Shown here piece after piece: positions 43,351-55,418 of a DNA stretch of 64,000 nucleotides. The position numbers and the translations under genes are program-made. The stretch is from Hemileia vastatrix (Eukaryota; Basidiomycota; Pucciniomycetes; Pucciniales; Zaghouaniaceae). Location of the stretch: positions 4,360,501 through 4,424,500 of the forward strand of contig JASXTE010000011.1 in the NCBI GenBank assembly GCA_030280995.1. Reading direction: 5' to 3'. The number at the start of each line of letters is the position of its first letter. The first letter of the stretch is position 1. The notes beneath the pieces are model-generated. The model did no database searches. It was not told the DNA's origin and saw nothing but the letters and a program-made list of their open reading frames with translations.

Positions 43351-43583
43351 AAAATATTCTTCAATTAATAATGTCTGATCCCAGGAAAAAAAGTTCCTGA
43401 TTCCTAATTGTGGATCTCTCTGCTTTAATACCCACTAATATAAATCATATTAGATGTGAATATCCAAATTGATATTGAAAAAAATATTTGTATTCTAATT
43501 TAGTATTACTTTTTTTACATATTCTATAATTTGATTTGATTCAATATATTTTATTTTACTTGCTATGTCAGCTTATTTTCTAG

Positions 43584-44035
43584 GATGATGAAGATGAGGA
43601 AGTGGAGGTAGTTGAGCCCACCTAGCCAAGTTTGTTTGTCAAAGCAGATCCTGAGCTCTTGGTTGATAATTTAAAAATTTTAAATTTTGTTTTTCTTTAA
43701 TAGCTAATTGATTCTTACTTTTTTGGCCGCAGTAATAAATGAAGAATTACTTATTGAGCCAGAGGTGGATACAAATGTCAAACCTTGAATTGAATTTGAA
43801 CAACCAGTCAAAGTAGCTCCCTCATGTTTTACACTCACTGAACCCACAACTAATTCTTTGAATGGAAAGGTTTAATTGGACCAGATGTGGTTCAAGAAGC
43901 CTGGAGAGGCTCTTTGAACCAAGTCTGTTGCAACAATTTTCAATGTAGTTAACAGGATTGTCAATGTGGCTTCATATGATGTATCCAAGGATTTACTGGA
44001 CATTGGAGAGGTGATTCCAGTTAGGGAGTAAGAAG
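43584..44035 (+). pseudogene. Gene-like remnant with acidic stretch, unknown
   Basis: After an acceptor-like TTTTCTAG the plus strand encodes an acidic stretch (DDEDEEVEVVEP) and then FVKADPELLVDN. After two more acceptor-like sites (CTTTAATAG and TTGGCCGCAG near 43731) follow EELLIEPEVDTNVKP, VKVAPSCFTLTEPTTNSLNG and ATIFNVVNRIVNVASYDVSKDLLDIGEVIP. Three or more stops interrupt it. The composition is more protein-like than its surroundings. I do not recognise the family; a gag remnant or a captured host exon are both possible. Confidence 0.3.
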
Positions 44036-44059
44036 TTTTTGAGAAGGGTAGGAAGTTGA

Positions 44060-44864
44060 TTTGAAAAGAGGTAAAGAAAATGAAGGATTTAATATGAAAG
44101 GAAATAAAAGAGAAAATATTGAATTAGAGAACAGAAAAAGAGAAGAGAAAAAATGTGTATAGTATATCTTGAATATCTGTTGAATTCTGTTGTTTTAATT
44201 TTATTAAAATTTATTTATCTAAAAAGACAAAGATAGTTGAAAATTTTTTATTTTGAAAGAAAAAAGAAAATTTTAGTTTTATTTAATTTAATTTAATTTG
44301 AATTTATTTTATTTCAAAGTATTATTTTAAATTTTAGTAGTTCAATAGAAAGAAGAGAAAAAGAAAAATTTTGCTTTGAAAAAATTTTAAAAAAAAGAAA
44401 TGTGTTTAAGAAATAAAATTTTATAGAATAAAAAGAAATGATTTAAATAAGGAAAGATTTCAGGTTTGAAGAGGATTGAAATGTTTTTGATTGGTTTTGT
44501 GAATATGTTTAAGAGATTAGAGTTTTTAAGGTAGTATAAAAAAGAATCAAAATAAAATAAAAGGAAAAAAGTTTTAATTTTAAAATGGAGGTTGTAGATT
44601 TTTAAGAAATTGAGTTGAGATTGATAAGAATAAAGAAAAATTTGAAAATAAATGGAAAGTTAATTGGTGTAATAAAATTTAGAAGAGAGAAAAGGAAAGT
44701 TTTGATTTGTTTTAATTTAATTTTAATAATTTCAATTTATGTTGATTTTATTTTTTTTTTGATTTGATTATTTTGGAATTGAGAAAGAGAAAGAAAAAGA
44801 AGTAAACATATAAGAAAATTTAAATTTATGTTTAAAGGAAAAAAGGAAAAATTTAATGAAGAAT
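44060..44864. other. AT-rich stretch, no gene; possible Chromovirus-1 3' LTR
   Basis: Runs of AAAGAAAA, TTTTAATT and similar. It follows the C terminus of Chromovirus-1, where its 3' LTR should be, but I could not match it to the 5' LTR at 58771-59750. Confidence 0.35.
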
Positions 44865-46410
44865 GTTTAGATTTAAGGCTTAGGCTTCTTAGGATATTTT
44901 AAATGAAAAGAATTTTAAAGATCAGGAGCATTTGAAACATTAATGGCTGTTTTCCAAGACATTTTATTTGAGTCATTGAGGTAGCCTTCCCATTACGCAA
45001 GGTATTGAAATTTCCCCTTGAACCTTCTTGAATCAAGAATCCAGCTTACTTCCCACTCTAGATGACCTTTTACTTTTACCAGTTCAAGAAAGGGCTGGCT
45101 CTTTCCCTGGTATATTTTTCAAGAAATTTCCAGAGAATATATGTTAAAGACAGGATGATTTGATTTACATTTTAAAGGTAAGTTAAGTCAAAATGCATTT
45201 TTAGAGACTTCAGTGTCAATTTTGAATGTAACTAAGTTCTTTTCAGATAGTTTCTTTGATGGTAAAGTTTTTTGAATATTTTTAGAGTTGATCCATACTT
45301 TATTGCCTTGTTTTAAAAGTGGAGCAGGTTTTCAATGTTTGTTGACCTGTTCCTTATATCTTCAATTTGTTGCCTTGAGGTTAGATTGGAGCTTGCCTTG
45401 ATGTTGTGAAATTGTTTGAAGATAGTGCCAAGCAGAATTATTGATTACTACATGAACTGGATTTAATTGAGGATGTTGTCCATAGATTTTTTTAAAAGAA
45501 GATATTCTTGTCAAATAATGTTTTGATTTGTTATAAGAATATTTTGCCAATGGTAACCATGTGGTCCAATTTTCTTGTTAATAATTGACATACATTCAAA
45601 GATATTTTTTGAGGATTTGGTTGATTCTTTCTGTTTGTCCATCATTTTTAGGATGATAGGCTTTAGAAAGATTCCTTGTAATATTTACTTGTTGAAAAAT
45701 TTGAGTCCAGGAAGTAGAAACAAACAGGGATCTTCTATCTGAAATAATATCAGTGGGTAAGCCATGTTAAGAAAATAAAAATCCTATAAATAATTTAACT
45801 AAACCTTCTGCAGTTTCACTAGTATTAGTTTTAATAAAAATATATATTTTAGAAAATCTATCAACTATGACTAACATAGAATTGAATTTATCTGATAGAG
45901 GTAATGGAGAGATGAAATACATTGAAATTGATTCCCATAGTATAGAGGGAATTGGAAGTGGTTGAAGCAACCCATACTTCCTGTGTTGATGGACCTTGAT
46001 CCTATTACATTTATAACAGCCTTTAATACAGGCCTTGATTTCCTTGGTAATTCCTGGCCAGAAGAAAGCCCTATCTATTAAATGGTAAGTTTTATCAACA
46101 CCAAAATGACAATCTAATGTAGAATCACATCTACTATTGAAAATCCATAACTTTATGTCCTTATTTTTGGGTATGACTACTTTACCTGGGAAGACTAACA
46201 GACTTGATTCTATACTGAATCTCTTGGCCCCTTTCTTCAAGAGTATTTTGTCTTTAACTCTCAAACAATAATCATCCTTTGATTGAGCTTCTCAAATGTT
46301 GGATAGTGGATTTTGAAATGATTGTGTTGTCATTAATTTAAGTTGATGATTCTTTAAAATTACTTTGTTGAAAATTGATTTCACATTTTCTGGATTTTTT
46401 TCAAAATTTT
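44865..46410 (-). pseudogene. Integrase and chromodomain of Chromovirus-1
   Basis: The minus strand encodes CHFGVDKTYHLIDRAFFWPG and CIKGCYKCNRIK (zinc finger), then YGLLQPLPIPSILWESIS, MLVIVDRFSKIYIF, GLPTDIISDR and YHPKNDGQTERINQ with the catalytic Glu; the first core Asp is Tyr (SMYFISPLP). The C terminus (about 45080-44890) is a chromodomain, VSWILDSRRFKGKFQYLA..WEGYLNDSN, ending NAPDL. Stops occur at several points (for example before HGLPTD and inside the chromodomain). Confidence 0.85.
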
Positions 46411-46420
46411 TCACCCCTGC

Positions 46421-46905
46421 TGTAGAAAGACTCTTACAGTTGTCTGGCTGGAAGCAGAATCCAAGGGTGTTGGATAAAAAGAAGAAAACCCTGTCCCTTT
46501 AAGTAAATAAAGAGTTCATAATTAACTAAGCTAAATCCTCTACTTAATAAGAAATTACCAATAAACTATTGTTGGTTAAAAGTGTTGAGATGTAGAATCA
46601 GTTTTTATTCTAATGAGGTTGAGAAACACAACAGTGAAGGTATATTCAGAAAAGTTATATAAATGATTGAAAAATATGATTTTATAAAGCTTTTATTTTT
46701 ATAAGATTTAGTTTTTAAAATCTGATCCCTGATGATAAGAACTTTAAAATGGTACCCTTTATGTTAATATATATGATGATTAGTGAAATTAATAAATTGA
46801 TATGTAAAAGTGTTATATTTATAAGGGAATTACCATTTATAATTTGTTATGAAAAATAATAATAAATGTTATATATGCTTTGTTGTGGTTGGTTGTTAAG
46901 TTGTC
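46421..46905 (-). repeat. Partial 3' LTR of Ty3-B
   Basis: Homologous to 53149 to about 53640. The remaining half is missing and the integrase fragment abuts it. Confidence 0.8.
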
Positions 46906-49900
46906 TGTTACTGTCTCTTCAAACTCTGTCCCCAATTCAGGACCTCCATCTACTGTTAAAAACTTCATCACTCCATAACTATATACCCAATTTTTCATCA
47001 AAAAATCTGCCACATTCCCAGAATTCAAATTAATAAGAGGCACTGCCTCTACCCAACCAGATAAATAATCTCTGGCTACAATCAAATATTTATATCTCTC
47101 CTCCCTAATATGAACAGCATCCAAACTAACCCAACCAAAAATAGTATTATTACCAGTTGCATGACCAGGTTCCTTTGGCCTTAAATAACTTCTCCTTTGA
47201 TATTCTTCACATTACTGAACCCATTTTTTAGAGCCAACTTCATTCCTGGCCATCAAAACCTATTAGCAATTCATCTATAAGTTTCACCAACTTCTCTATG
47301 CCCAAGATCCTTATACAGTGATTTCATAACTATTTCTTGCCCTTTCTTTTGATTAATAACTACTTGAGGATTTGGATGTCTCCTCCTCATTAATCTTCTA
47401 CTGGATAGACAAAATGCTTATGACTTCCTTTTGATAGCCACCCATTCATCATTATCACAATTATCTGGCCTTTTCAACATTAATAAATATTTAAGAATTT
47501 TGAAAAAAATCCTGTCTGTCCCTAGACATCATCTTGAAAATCCATTAATACTATTTAAATGGGCACTTCCCTATCTCCTAGATCACCAGAACATGAATGA
47601 GCCAAAAATTTTAGTCCTAGACTTTGCCTTTTTTTCATGAAAAATTTTGAATTTTCACTCTTTGAACCTTCCAACCTTTTATCAACCACATTTTCTTATT
47701 TTTCCCTTTTACCCTTCTCAGCATAATCATCTTCATCTTTGTCCAACCTTCCTTTAACCAAATTTTTATATACCCCCAAGCTTCTCTTTAACCAAATTTT
47801 CTAAAACTCCAACATATACACCATTCAAAAAATTTTTACTATCCCACAATATTTCACCATCCTCATCCATTTACACAAAATCTCTAATCTCTTTTTAACC
47901 TAACTTATCTACACCATCATCAAACTCCGCAAGCAAATAATTCATCATATTTTTATTATTTTCCAGTTTATCCCCATGGCGGAGGTATTCATCATATATA
48001 TCCACAAATATTTATCCTAACAGTTTAACCTCATTGGGGAGGTAAGGAAAATCTTCACACCTTTTGTGCTGGATTTAATCACAGGTATATCTTCATAGAA
48101 TTCCTCTGAGTCAGAATCCTCTTCAGTAGGTGGTCTTCTTGATAATCCATCTGGCATAGTAAACATCTTTCCAGGCTTGTGAACTTATTCAAAATAAAAT
48201 GCTAAATAAAATCTACCCATGTAGTCATGGGTACATTCAGTAAAATTGGGGAATTGATCATTGATGTAAAGATTTAGCATCAACTTGAAATTCAAAGTGT
48301 TGTCCCCATAAGATATTTTCAAGTTTCTTTAAGATTTTTTCCACACCACAAAGTTCCAATTTAGGTTTAGAATATCTTGATTCTATCTCAATAAAAAACA
48401 CAGACTCATACCTGACTAGTCTCATACAACCAGCTTTAATCATTTGAGACGGAACCGTCCCAGAAGCAATCTGACTTGAATCAACTGCTAAATAAATACG
48501 GCCTGCATCTTTCCCATAATCTAACTTGTGCAGGATAATATCTTCTTCAACTACTTTCTTTAACCTAATAAATTCCTCTTCACACTCTTCATCTCACTCC
48601 CAGCCAGCATTCTTCCTAGTCAACCGTCTCAAAGGAATAGCCAATGAAGAAAATTACTTAATAAAAATTCTAACATAAACACACATGCCTAAAAGCCCTT
48701 TGACTTTGGTTGTATTCTCGGGTCTTGGCCAGGACTGAATTTTATTTACTTTCTTCTTCAACATAATCCTACCCTCTATACATACCACATGACCTAGGTT
48801 TCTAAATCTGGCACACAACAAGAAAATTTTGAATCTGAAATTGTCAAACCAGCCTCTTCTATCCTAAACAAAGTCCTCTCTATTATAACAGCATATTCCC
48901 AGATAAATTTTTGTATCCCTGGATTCTCCTTCAGTACTTTATCACCATAATCTGTTGAAGGTCCTTATGTTCCACCATCATCAATAGATATACCAGAATA
49001 TTGTGGAATTTTAACTTGTTGAATCCAAGCCATCTGAGCTTGATGTACAGCAACTGAATTTGTTTCTACTTGAGGTAATCTTGTTAATTGTAGTTGTCCA
49101 AGTGGTGTATCAACAGTTGTAAGAGGTAAAGGTTACATATGCATCTCTCTTTCATCATATCCCCCAATTATATCTTCCAAACCATAACACACTCTCCCTG
49201 AAAAAAGTTCTACAAATTCTTCCTCACTAGGTGGTATTCCTGCATCATTTATTGTAACCCTATTTAGCTCCCTTAAGTCATGAACTATCGTAAGTTTGCC
49301 AGTAGGTTTTTTAATAAAGAAAATCGGACTTGAATAAATTTATTATGATTGCTTGTATAAAACAATTTGAATTCTTTATCTAATGACTGCAATATAATAT
49401 TCTTTTAAAGTGGAGGGTATCGGAATTGACTTCTGTTGCTATGGTTTATGGAAAACAACTGGAATCTTGTAGGGCTCCCCATAAGAATACTTTAACACAC
49501 CTCTCTCCATCTCTAAAAATGCAATGGTCTTCTCCCTCTTAACCATTACATCCAACAACAACCATTTTTCTTCACCTGACAGACATCCTTCAGGTCCAAA
49601 ATTAACAACCTCTAATATCTTGACAGTTATACTAGAAGTTTCAGAAAATTCAGGCAGGTTCTTGACTAAAGGATAGTCATATGGATCTCTTGATTAATTT
49701 GGTATTCTCAAAGGTGAATTTAATTCAGCTGGAAGAGGTTCTTTAATTGGCCTAATTTTATTTTCTACCTTTTTATATTATGCCACGCCAACATCCACTT
49801 TTACTTGAGATACTTTATCCATTATAGTTTTGCCATTATATAATTTTTCATATTAAATTTCTTCAGATTCAAAACCAGAATCAGAAATATAGTAAGTTGA

Positions 49901-50440
49901 AACATAACTTTTATTTTTAATACTTTCATATTTATCACTACCATCCCCTTTTCCTTCATCTAATTTATCATATAATTTTTCAACACCTTTTTCCTTTTCA
50001 TCTTCCATCATAAAATAACCAGTAGATAAGGTTGGAAGTTTAAAATTTTTCTGGAGGAAGGAAATATAATCCTCACAAATATTATTTTTTTGTGATTTAA
50101 TTATACTAATAATTTTTGTTGATTTTGGTGTTATAATTACAGTTTATCCTATTTCTGGAGGCCATAAAATAATCCACCACTAATATCCCCAAAATTAACC
50201 AAATTCTCTTTCCAATTTTTATACAACATAGTAAATACCATCTTTCCCTTTGAAAATTTTTTAAATTTTATGGAATAGTTAGATAAAGATAATAAACATA
50301 TAGAAAAATCCAGAACATAATAACATTCCAATGAAATATTAACAGAAAATAATTTATAATACACTTGAATTATATCCAAGTGAGATGACCTATTGTGATC
50401 CAGGATCTCTTTTTTAGGAGAGATTGAAACATTAAAGAAA
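46837..50440 (-). pseudogene. RT, RNase H and partial integrase of Ty3-B
   Basis: Reading leftwards: SSPIFFIKKPTGKLTIVHD and LRELNRVT (RT), ISIDDGG with the active-site Asp pair, IEEAGLTISDSKFSCC, KVKGLLGMCVYVRIFIK, LRRLTRKNAGWE (RT connection), DAGRIYLAVDSSQIASGTV and ESRYSKPKLELCGV (RNase H), then a truncated integrase core, DAVHIREERYKYLIVARDYLSGW and TVDGGPELG, whose catalytic Glu part is absent. The DDGG form of the RT box is typical of a basidiomycete Ty3 group, as I recall it. There are many stops. Confidence 0.8.
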
Positions 50441-50450
50441 TCAGCCCTTT

Positions 50451-53060
50451 CTACCCCAATATATGAGGGTAACCATACTTATCTTTAATAAATTCACTAG
50501 AAGATGAACTTTTAATTTGCCTCTTATTTTTGCACATACAACACTTGCACATTGTGGTAAGACCAGGCCTTGTTTCCCAGCCATCATCTCCTGGAGTTTC
50601 TAATTGTAAATGAAGCCTTCTCATATTGTCACCAGTAATCTCTAAACTAATTCCCATTCCACTCTGATAACCTATCCTTGCTTCAAATTCTATCAAATAG
50701 GGCACACCAAGAACCATTTTTACTGATCCTCTGGCCACATAAAAATGCACTCTTCCAACAGATCCACCAATACATAACTTGACATGCTCTGCTGTACCCA
50801 TAAGTTCAGTAGCATGACCACCTATGCCTCTTAAATTACCAAAAATACTAGTTTTAATTAGAAATACTGTTATAGCTTCTTTCTCTAAAGAAATTAAATT
50901 AATTTGTGACCCCAAATCCACCAGGGCCTTTACCTCTTTACCATTTAAAATCACCATTAAATACCCTAGAGGAGAAGAAAAATGAGTTTCCACTTCCTCT
51001 CCAAACTTTTCCTCATTTACACATATATATTTGACCTCTCCAACAGATATCCTTCTTGTCAGATGCTTCTTCTGCCTTTCTGCAAGGGCCCGACTAATTT
51101 TAAATAATTTCCCCAAAGATAAAAGAATCTGGAGTTGATTCACTCTACACAAAACCATCTCCATACGATTTTCCTAACTAGATACTACTGGCCTTTTATA
51201 TTGAACTTTTAATTTAATACCCTTGGCCCTGGGAACCTCTTGAGGAGCCACATTTCAATCTTCACCCCCCATAGTAACATCTTCATCCACAATAACCCTA
51301 GCTCCATCAACAGCTTCCTTCACCAATCCAGATACATAAATGGTTCTCCTTACCCCTTCTGTAGGAGTAGAACCAGCAAAACTTGGCCTGGGAAGAGACA
51401 ATATTGTTACATCTTCCTCAGAATCAGATTCTTATTCCACAGGGATAGGCTCACTGTTTAAATAAAATTTTCCATAACTGGGAGGCCCCATATCCACCAT
51501 TCCCTTCTGGATTTTATAAATTTTGTCCTTAGTGTAAGTTTTCTTCTCAATATTTTTATTTTAAGCCTTGCCTGGTTTAGCCCTAAGTTGGCTCTGAATG
51601 CTAATTTTCACTTTAGTGGGAGCTGCTATTCTAGAAGCATCAACATCATATTCACCAATCATACAGTTGCCATCCACCCTAGCAACCGTTCACAACTCTA
51701 ATCAACCAAATGAAGTTGTAAAAGTGACCTTACTGACTTCCTTTTCTTTACCCTTATCTAATTTTCCACCATCAGTACCATCATTATTTTCACCACCTTT
51801 AGTATTTTCATCATTATCACCAGTTAATTCTTCAAATATTTCTCTCCTTTCAGAGATTGAATTCCTCCTAACTAAATCCAAAGGTTCTTTCCCGTAACTA
51901 GGTTAGATGAAAGATCCATCAGGGAATTTGTAAAACTTTCCATCTAATTTTACTCTACCAACCTGCAAGTTCTTATCAAAAAAAATAACAGTCTGCCGCC
52001 TTGTGCCCCCTCTTATTACAACAGGAGCACACCCTAGGCTTGCCATAACCATCTCTAAAACCATTTCCACCATTAACATTACCATTACTACCACCATTTC
52101 CATTTACATGCCCATTAAACCGGTTTCCATTACCATTAAAGCCATAGTTTCTCCTCTCATAACCTATAGATTGATAAGAAGAAGAAGAAGAAGCTACAGA
52201 AATTCTTATGGCCCTATGAGTTGCTTGAAAAATATTATGAGCTGCTTAGCTAAGTCATCTAAATGATCCACCATTTTATTTTCAACATCCCCCTAAACTT
52301 TAGCAACAGGCTGACCCAACTTATCCTTCTTTACCTCTTGAGACTTTACCATAATATAATTATTTCTGGCCAGAACCTCACTAAACTTGCTAACATATTG
52401 AGTGCAGGACTCCTGATACTTTTCTAAAGCAATTAATTTTAAATATGCCTTAATTATTTCTTTGATGACCTCCAGAGCAGGCAGTTTCTGTTCTTTATTC
52501 ATTAAGTCCTTCATCAAGTTTTTTCTAGAAAGATCCTTTAACACATCCATTCTGATGTCCCTCCTGAATGATGACCAAAATAAATCCTTAGCCTGATTTT
52601 TCATGGCCTATTTCCTCCACCAGAATCAGATATTCCACCACTTTATCAAACTGCCTGCATAACCCATTGAAGCCCACCATATTTGAAACTCCACCCTTTT
52701 CTTTTTAATCACTGAAAATCTTGTCAAGGTCCACCATAGTATACCTGACTCCCCATCTATAAACCATCTCTTCTGACAATTTCAACCAGTCCCATCTTTT
52801 ATAACAATCCATAGCAATGACCTCCATTTCCACCTCTATGTAAAAAATAAAGAAGCTAATCTGCTTCACCATTTCCAAATTTTAAGCCCCATAGACAGAA
52901 GCAGCAGTAGCTTCATAGAAATTTAAGAACCATTTTACTTTTTCCCCATTAAACTTGGGCCCATCCCAAGAAACAATCCTACTGAAGCACTTACAGGAGG
53001 AGGAACACCAGATCCAGCAGAAGAAGACATCCCAAAAGTATATGATAAGAATTTGTTTAA
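50451..53060 (-). pseudogene. gag and protease of Ty3-B
   Basis: Gag starts near 53028 (MSSSAGSGVPPPV on the minus strand) and continues with GPKFNGEKVKWFLNFYEA and a long helical part with stops. A Ser-, Asn- and Gly-rich linker leads to a zinc knuckle, CSCCNKRGHKAADC, near 52030-51990. The protease follows in a frame open from 51164 to 50451: VKALVDLGSQINLISLEKEA, where the usual D-S/T-G reads D-L-G, then VLGVPYLIEFEARIGYQSG. The Leu in the active triad would abolish proteolysis. Confidence 0.8.
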
Positions 53061-53148
53061 TAAGCCTCTTTAAGGTTAAGAAAGTTGATATACCAAGTAA
53101 GATTGATTAAAATTTAGAGACTTTGAACCTAAAATTGGGAACCACAAA

Positions 53149-54239
53149 TGTAGAAAGACTCTTACAGTCACCTTGCTGTAAGCAGAATCCAAGGGAGTTG
53201 GATAAACTGAAGAAAACCTTGTCCCTTTAAGTAAAAAAGACTTCAAAATTAACTAAGCTAAGTCCTCTACTTGATAATAAATGACCCATAAACTATTTGT
53301 TTTTAACAGTGTTGAGATGTAGAATCAGTCTTTTTATAATGAGGTTGAGAAACACAACAGTGAAGCTGTATTCAGAAAATTTATATAAATGATTGAAAAA
53401 AAAAATTTATGAAGCTTTTATTTTTATGATTTTGTTGTTAAATCAGATCCCAGGTTATGAGACCTTTATAATGGTACCTTATAAGTTAATATATATGATG
53501 ATGAGTGAAATTAATAAATTGATATGTAAAATGGTTATTTTTATAAGGATATTACAATTCTATAATTTGTTATGTAAAATATTAATGATTGTTATAATAT
53601 CTGTTTTAGAGGTTTTTTTTTAAGTTTTCTGTTAATTTCTCTATTTGTATATAATTTTGAGTCTACAGGCTTTTTGTGCAAAGTATGTCATGTGACCTAC
53701 TTTCCCTAACCGGAGCATTCCAGAGATTGTACAGACTTCCAGACTCAATTAGAACCTTTAAAATATTAATAAAAAATCTAGAAAAATTATAGTTGATAGA
53801 GCTACTTTGCCTTTATAATAAATTCTAATTTTATAATCTGAGAATCCCTATTTACCTATTAAAAATTATTAAACTTAAGTAAATTATGAAAAATCAAAAA
53901 TAACTAAAAAAACTTTATAAAATTATTAAAAATAGTAGAAAAATATTAAAAATTCAACAGAGATTCCAAAAGGTTCTTGATACTCCTTTATTTAATTTAT
54001 ATGCACTTTAAAACCTATACTTTCATTTCCTGTCCAATAACTATTCATTAAATCTTGACTTGTAAAATTAACGACTTTTAAACACTTTGAATACTCATTC
54101 TTATAAATATAACCATTTTAAAATTAGATTGGCCTGTCCAATCTCAATAATCATCCCCCAAAAATCTAATTATAATAAAATTAAGCTCCCTACTAACCTT
54201 TTGACTACCACACCAGTGTGGATAAATATTTTCCCAACA
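53149..54239 (-). repeat. 5' LTR of Ty3-B
   Basis: On the minus strand it begins TGTTGGGAAAATATT at 54239 and ends AGTCTTTCTACA at 53149, 1091 bp. TTTGTGGTTCCCAATTTTAG follows as the putative primer-site region. A diverged copy in the opposite orientation lies at about 55573-56655. Confidence 0.82.
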
Positions 54240-55410
54240 TGATAAAATATCTGGTACTACACAATTTTTCCTGGTAAGTAGGTAATAGTAAAATAAAATT
54301 CAGATAAAAACTCAGCTCACCTAGCATGACGTCTAGTTATTACTTTCAAAGAAATGAAGTATTTCAAAGCATTATGACCAGTTAGGATTTGAAAATAACT
54401 ACTTAGACTGAGAATAAAAGAATACCATTATTTAAGACAATGAATAATAGCTAATAACTCTTTATCATGAATTTAATAATTTAGTTCCTCTTCAATTAGT
54501 TTACGTCATTCAAACGCAACAGGATGAAAAAAATTTGTTTCAGAGTTTAATTGGGATATTACCCCTTCAATAGTATAGTCACTAGAATCTGTATTGATTA
54601 TTTTTGAGGCTGTAGTATCAAAGTGTCAAAGAATTGGAGCTGTAGTGAATTCAGTTTTCAATGCTTCAAATTATTTCTGTGCTATATCTGTGAAGACAAA
54701 GGAAATATCTTTTCTAAGAAGAGAAATAAGATTTGTTGTAGTTTTAGAGTAATCTTTTATAAATCTTCTATAGAAATTTTCAAAACCCCAAAATACCTGT
54801 AAGGATTTTAGGTTGGTAGGCTCTGGACATTCCAAAAACTTTTTGAAACTTTTTATCATCCATGACTAAACCCTCATTTGACAATGTAAACCACAAAAAG
54901 TCAATATATTTTAGGTGGAATACACATTTAGTGTGCTTGGCATATGTTCTCAAAGTTGAGTAAGAACCATTTTGACATGTTGGATATGTTCTTTGAGGGA
55001 CTTCAAGAAGATTAAACTGTCATATAGGTAGACAAAAACAAATTGTTTGAAAATATCTTGGAAGACATCATTTACAAAAGTTTGAAAATTTGATGGTGTT
55101 TTACACAATCCAAAGGGCATTACTAAATATTAAAACAACCAAATCTGGTACACATTGCAGTTAAAGGTTCATGACCCTTTGCAATACATATAAGTTTGTA
55201 AGCACCTCTGAGATCAATTTTAAAAAATAATTTAGCACCATCAAACAAAGTAAGAAGTAATGACATAGGATAAACTGGATAAGTGTACTTCTTACTCACT
55301 TCATTGAGTTTTCTATAATTAACACATAACCTAAGACTTCCATCATTTTTCTTAACAAAAAGAACTGAAGAGTCAGTGTGGCAGCCTAAATAATAGTATG
55401 GCACTAAGGT
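54240..55410 (-). pseudogene. RT core and RNase H of Chromovirus-1
   Basis: The minus strand reads SSVLFVKKNDGSLRLCVNYR, KLNEVSKKYTYPVYPMS and FKIDLRGAYKLICIAKG. The active-site box YLDD reads YLYD near 55030, so the first Asp of the pair is lost. Then come [18 protein letters not shown] and an RNase H region with TASKIINTDSSDYTIEG and EEELNY-IHDKELLAIIHCLK. It ends with RHARW-EFLSEFYFTITYLPG and is cut by Ty3-B directly after PDILS. Several stops. Confidence 0.82.
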
Positions 55411-55418
55411 TTATTAAA

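Larger units (their letters stand above)
16293..43435 (+). mobile_element. Family H copy 2, interrupted by a 21-kb nest
   Basis: The left terminus GGAGGTATCAAAG is at 16293 and the right terminus, as its inverted form AATACCCAC, ends at 43435. TAATA lies just outside both (16288-16292 and 43436-43440). After removal of the LTR-like insert 20374-41808, the 295-bp-type repeats ending at 20373 run directly into 41814. The order is then Myb-like gene (+), minisatellite, Tet-like dioxygenase (-), repeats and a shortened transposase (-). The original element would be about 5 kb after also removing the solo LTR at 18859-19659. Confidence 0.82.
46421..54239 (-). mobile_element. Ty3 retrotransposon Ty3-B inside Chromovirus-1
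   Basis: The 5' LTR (53149-54239) and a shortened 3' LTR (46421 to about 46905) are direct repeats. Both have TGTAGAAAGACTCTTACAG at their left edge, which is the LTR 3' end on the minus strand. Between them, on the minus strand, lie gag with a CCHC knuckle, protease, RT/RNase H and the start of an integrase. The integrase runs straight into the LTR fragment, so the 3' end has been deleted. No clear target duplication (CCTGC against TGATA outside), consistent with recombination. Confidence 0.8.

Noticed and set aside
52003..52266. Plus-strand open frame rich in Ile and Thr
   Set aside because: It is antisense to the zinc-knuckle and Asn/Gly-rich linker of Ty3-B gag, whose minus-strand reading carries the CCHC motif.
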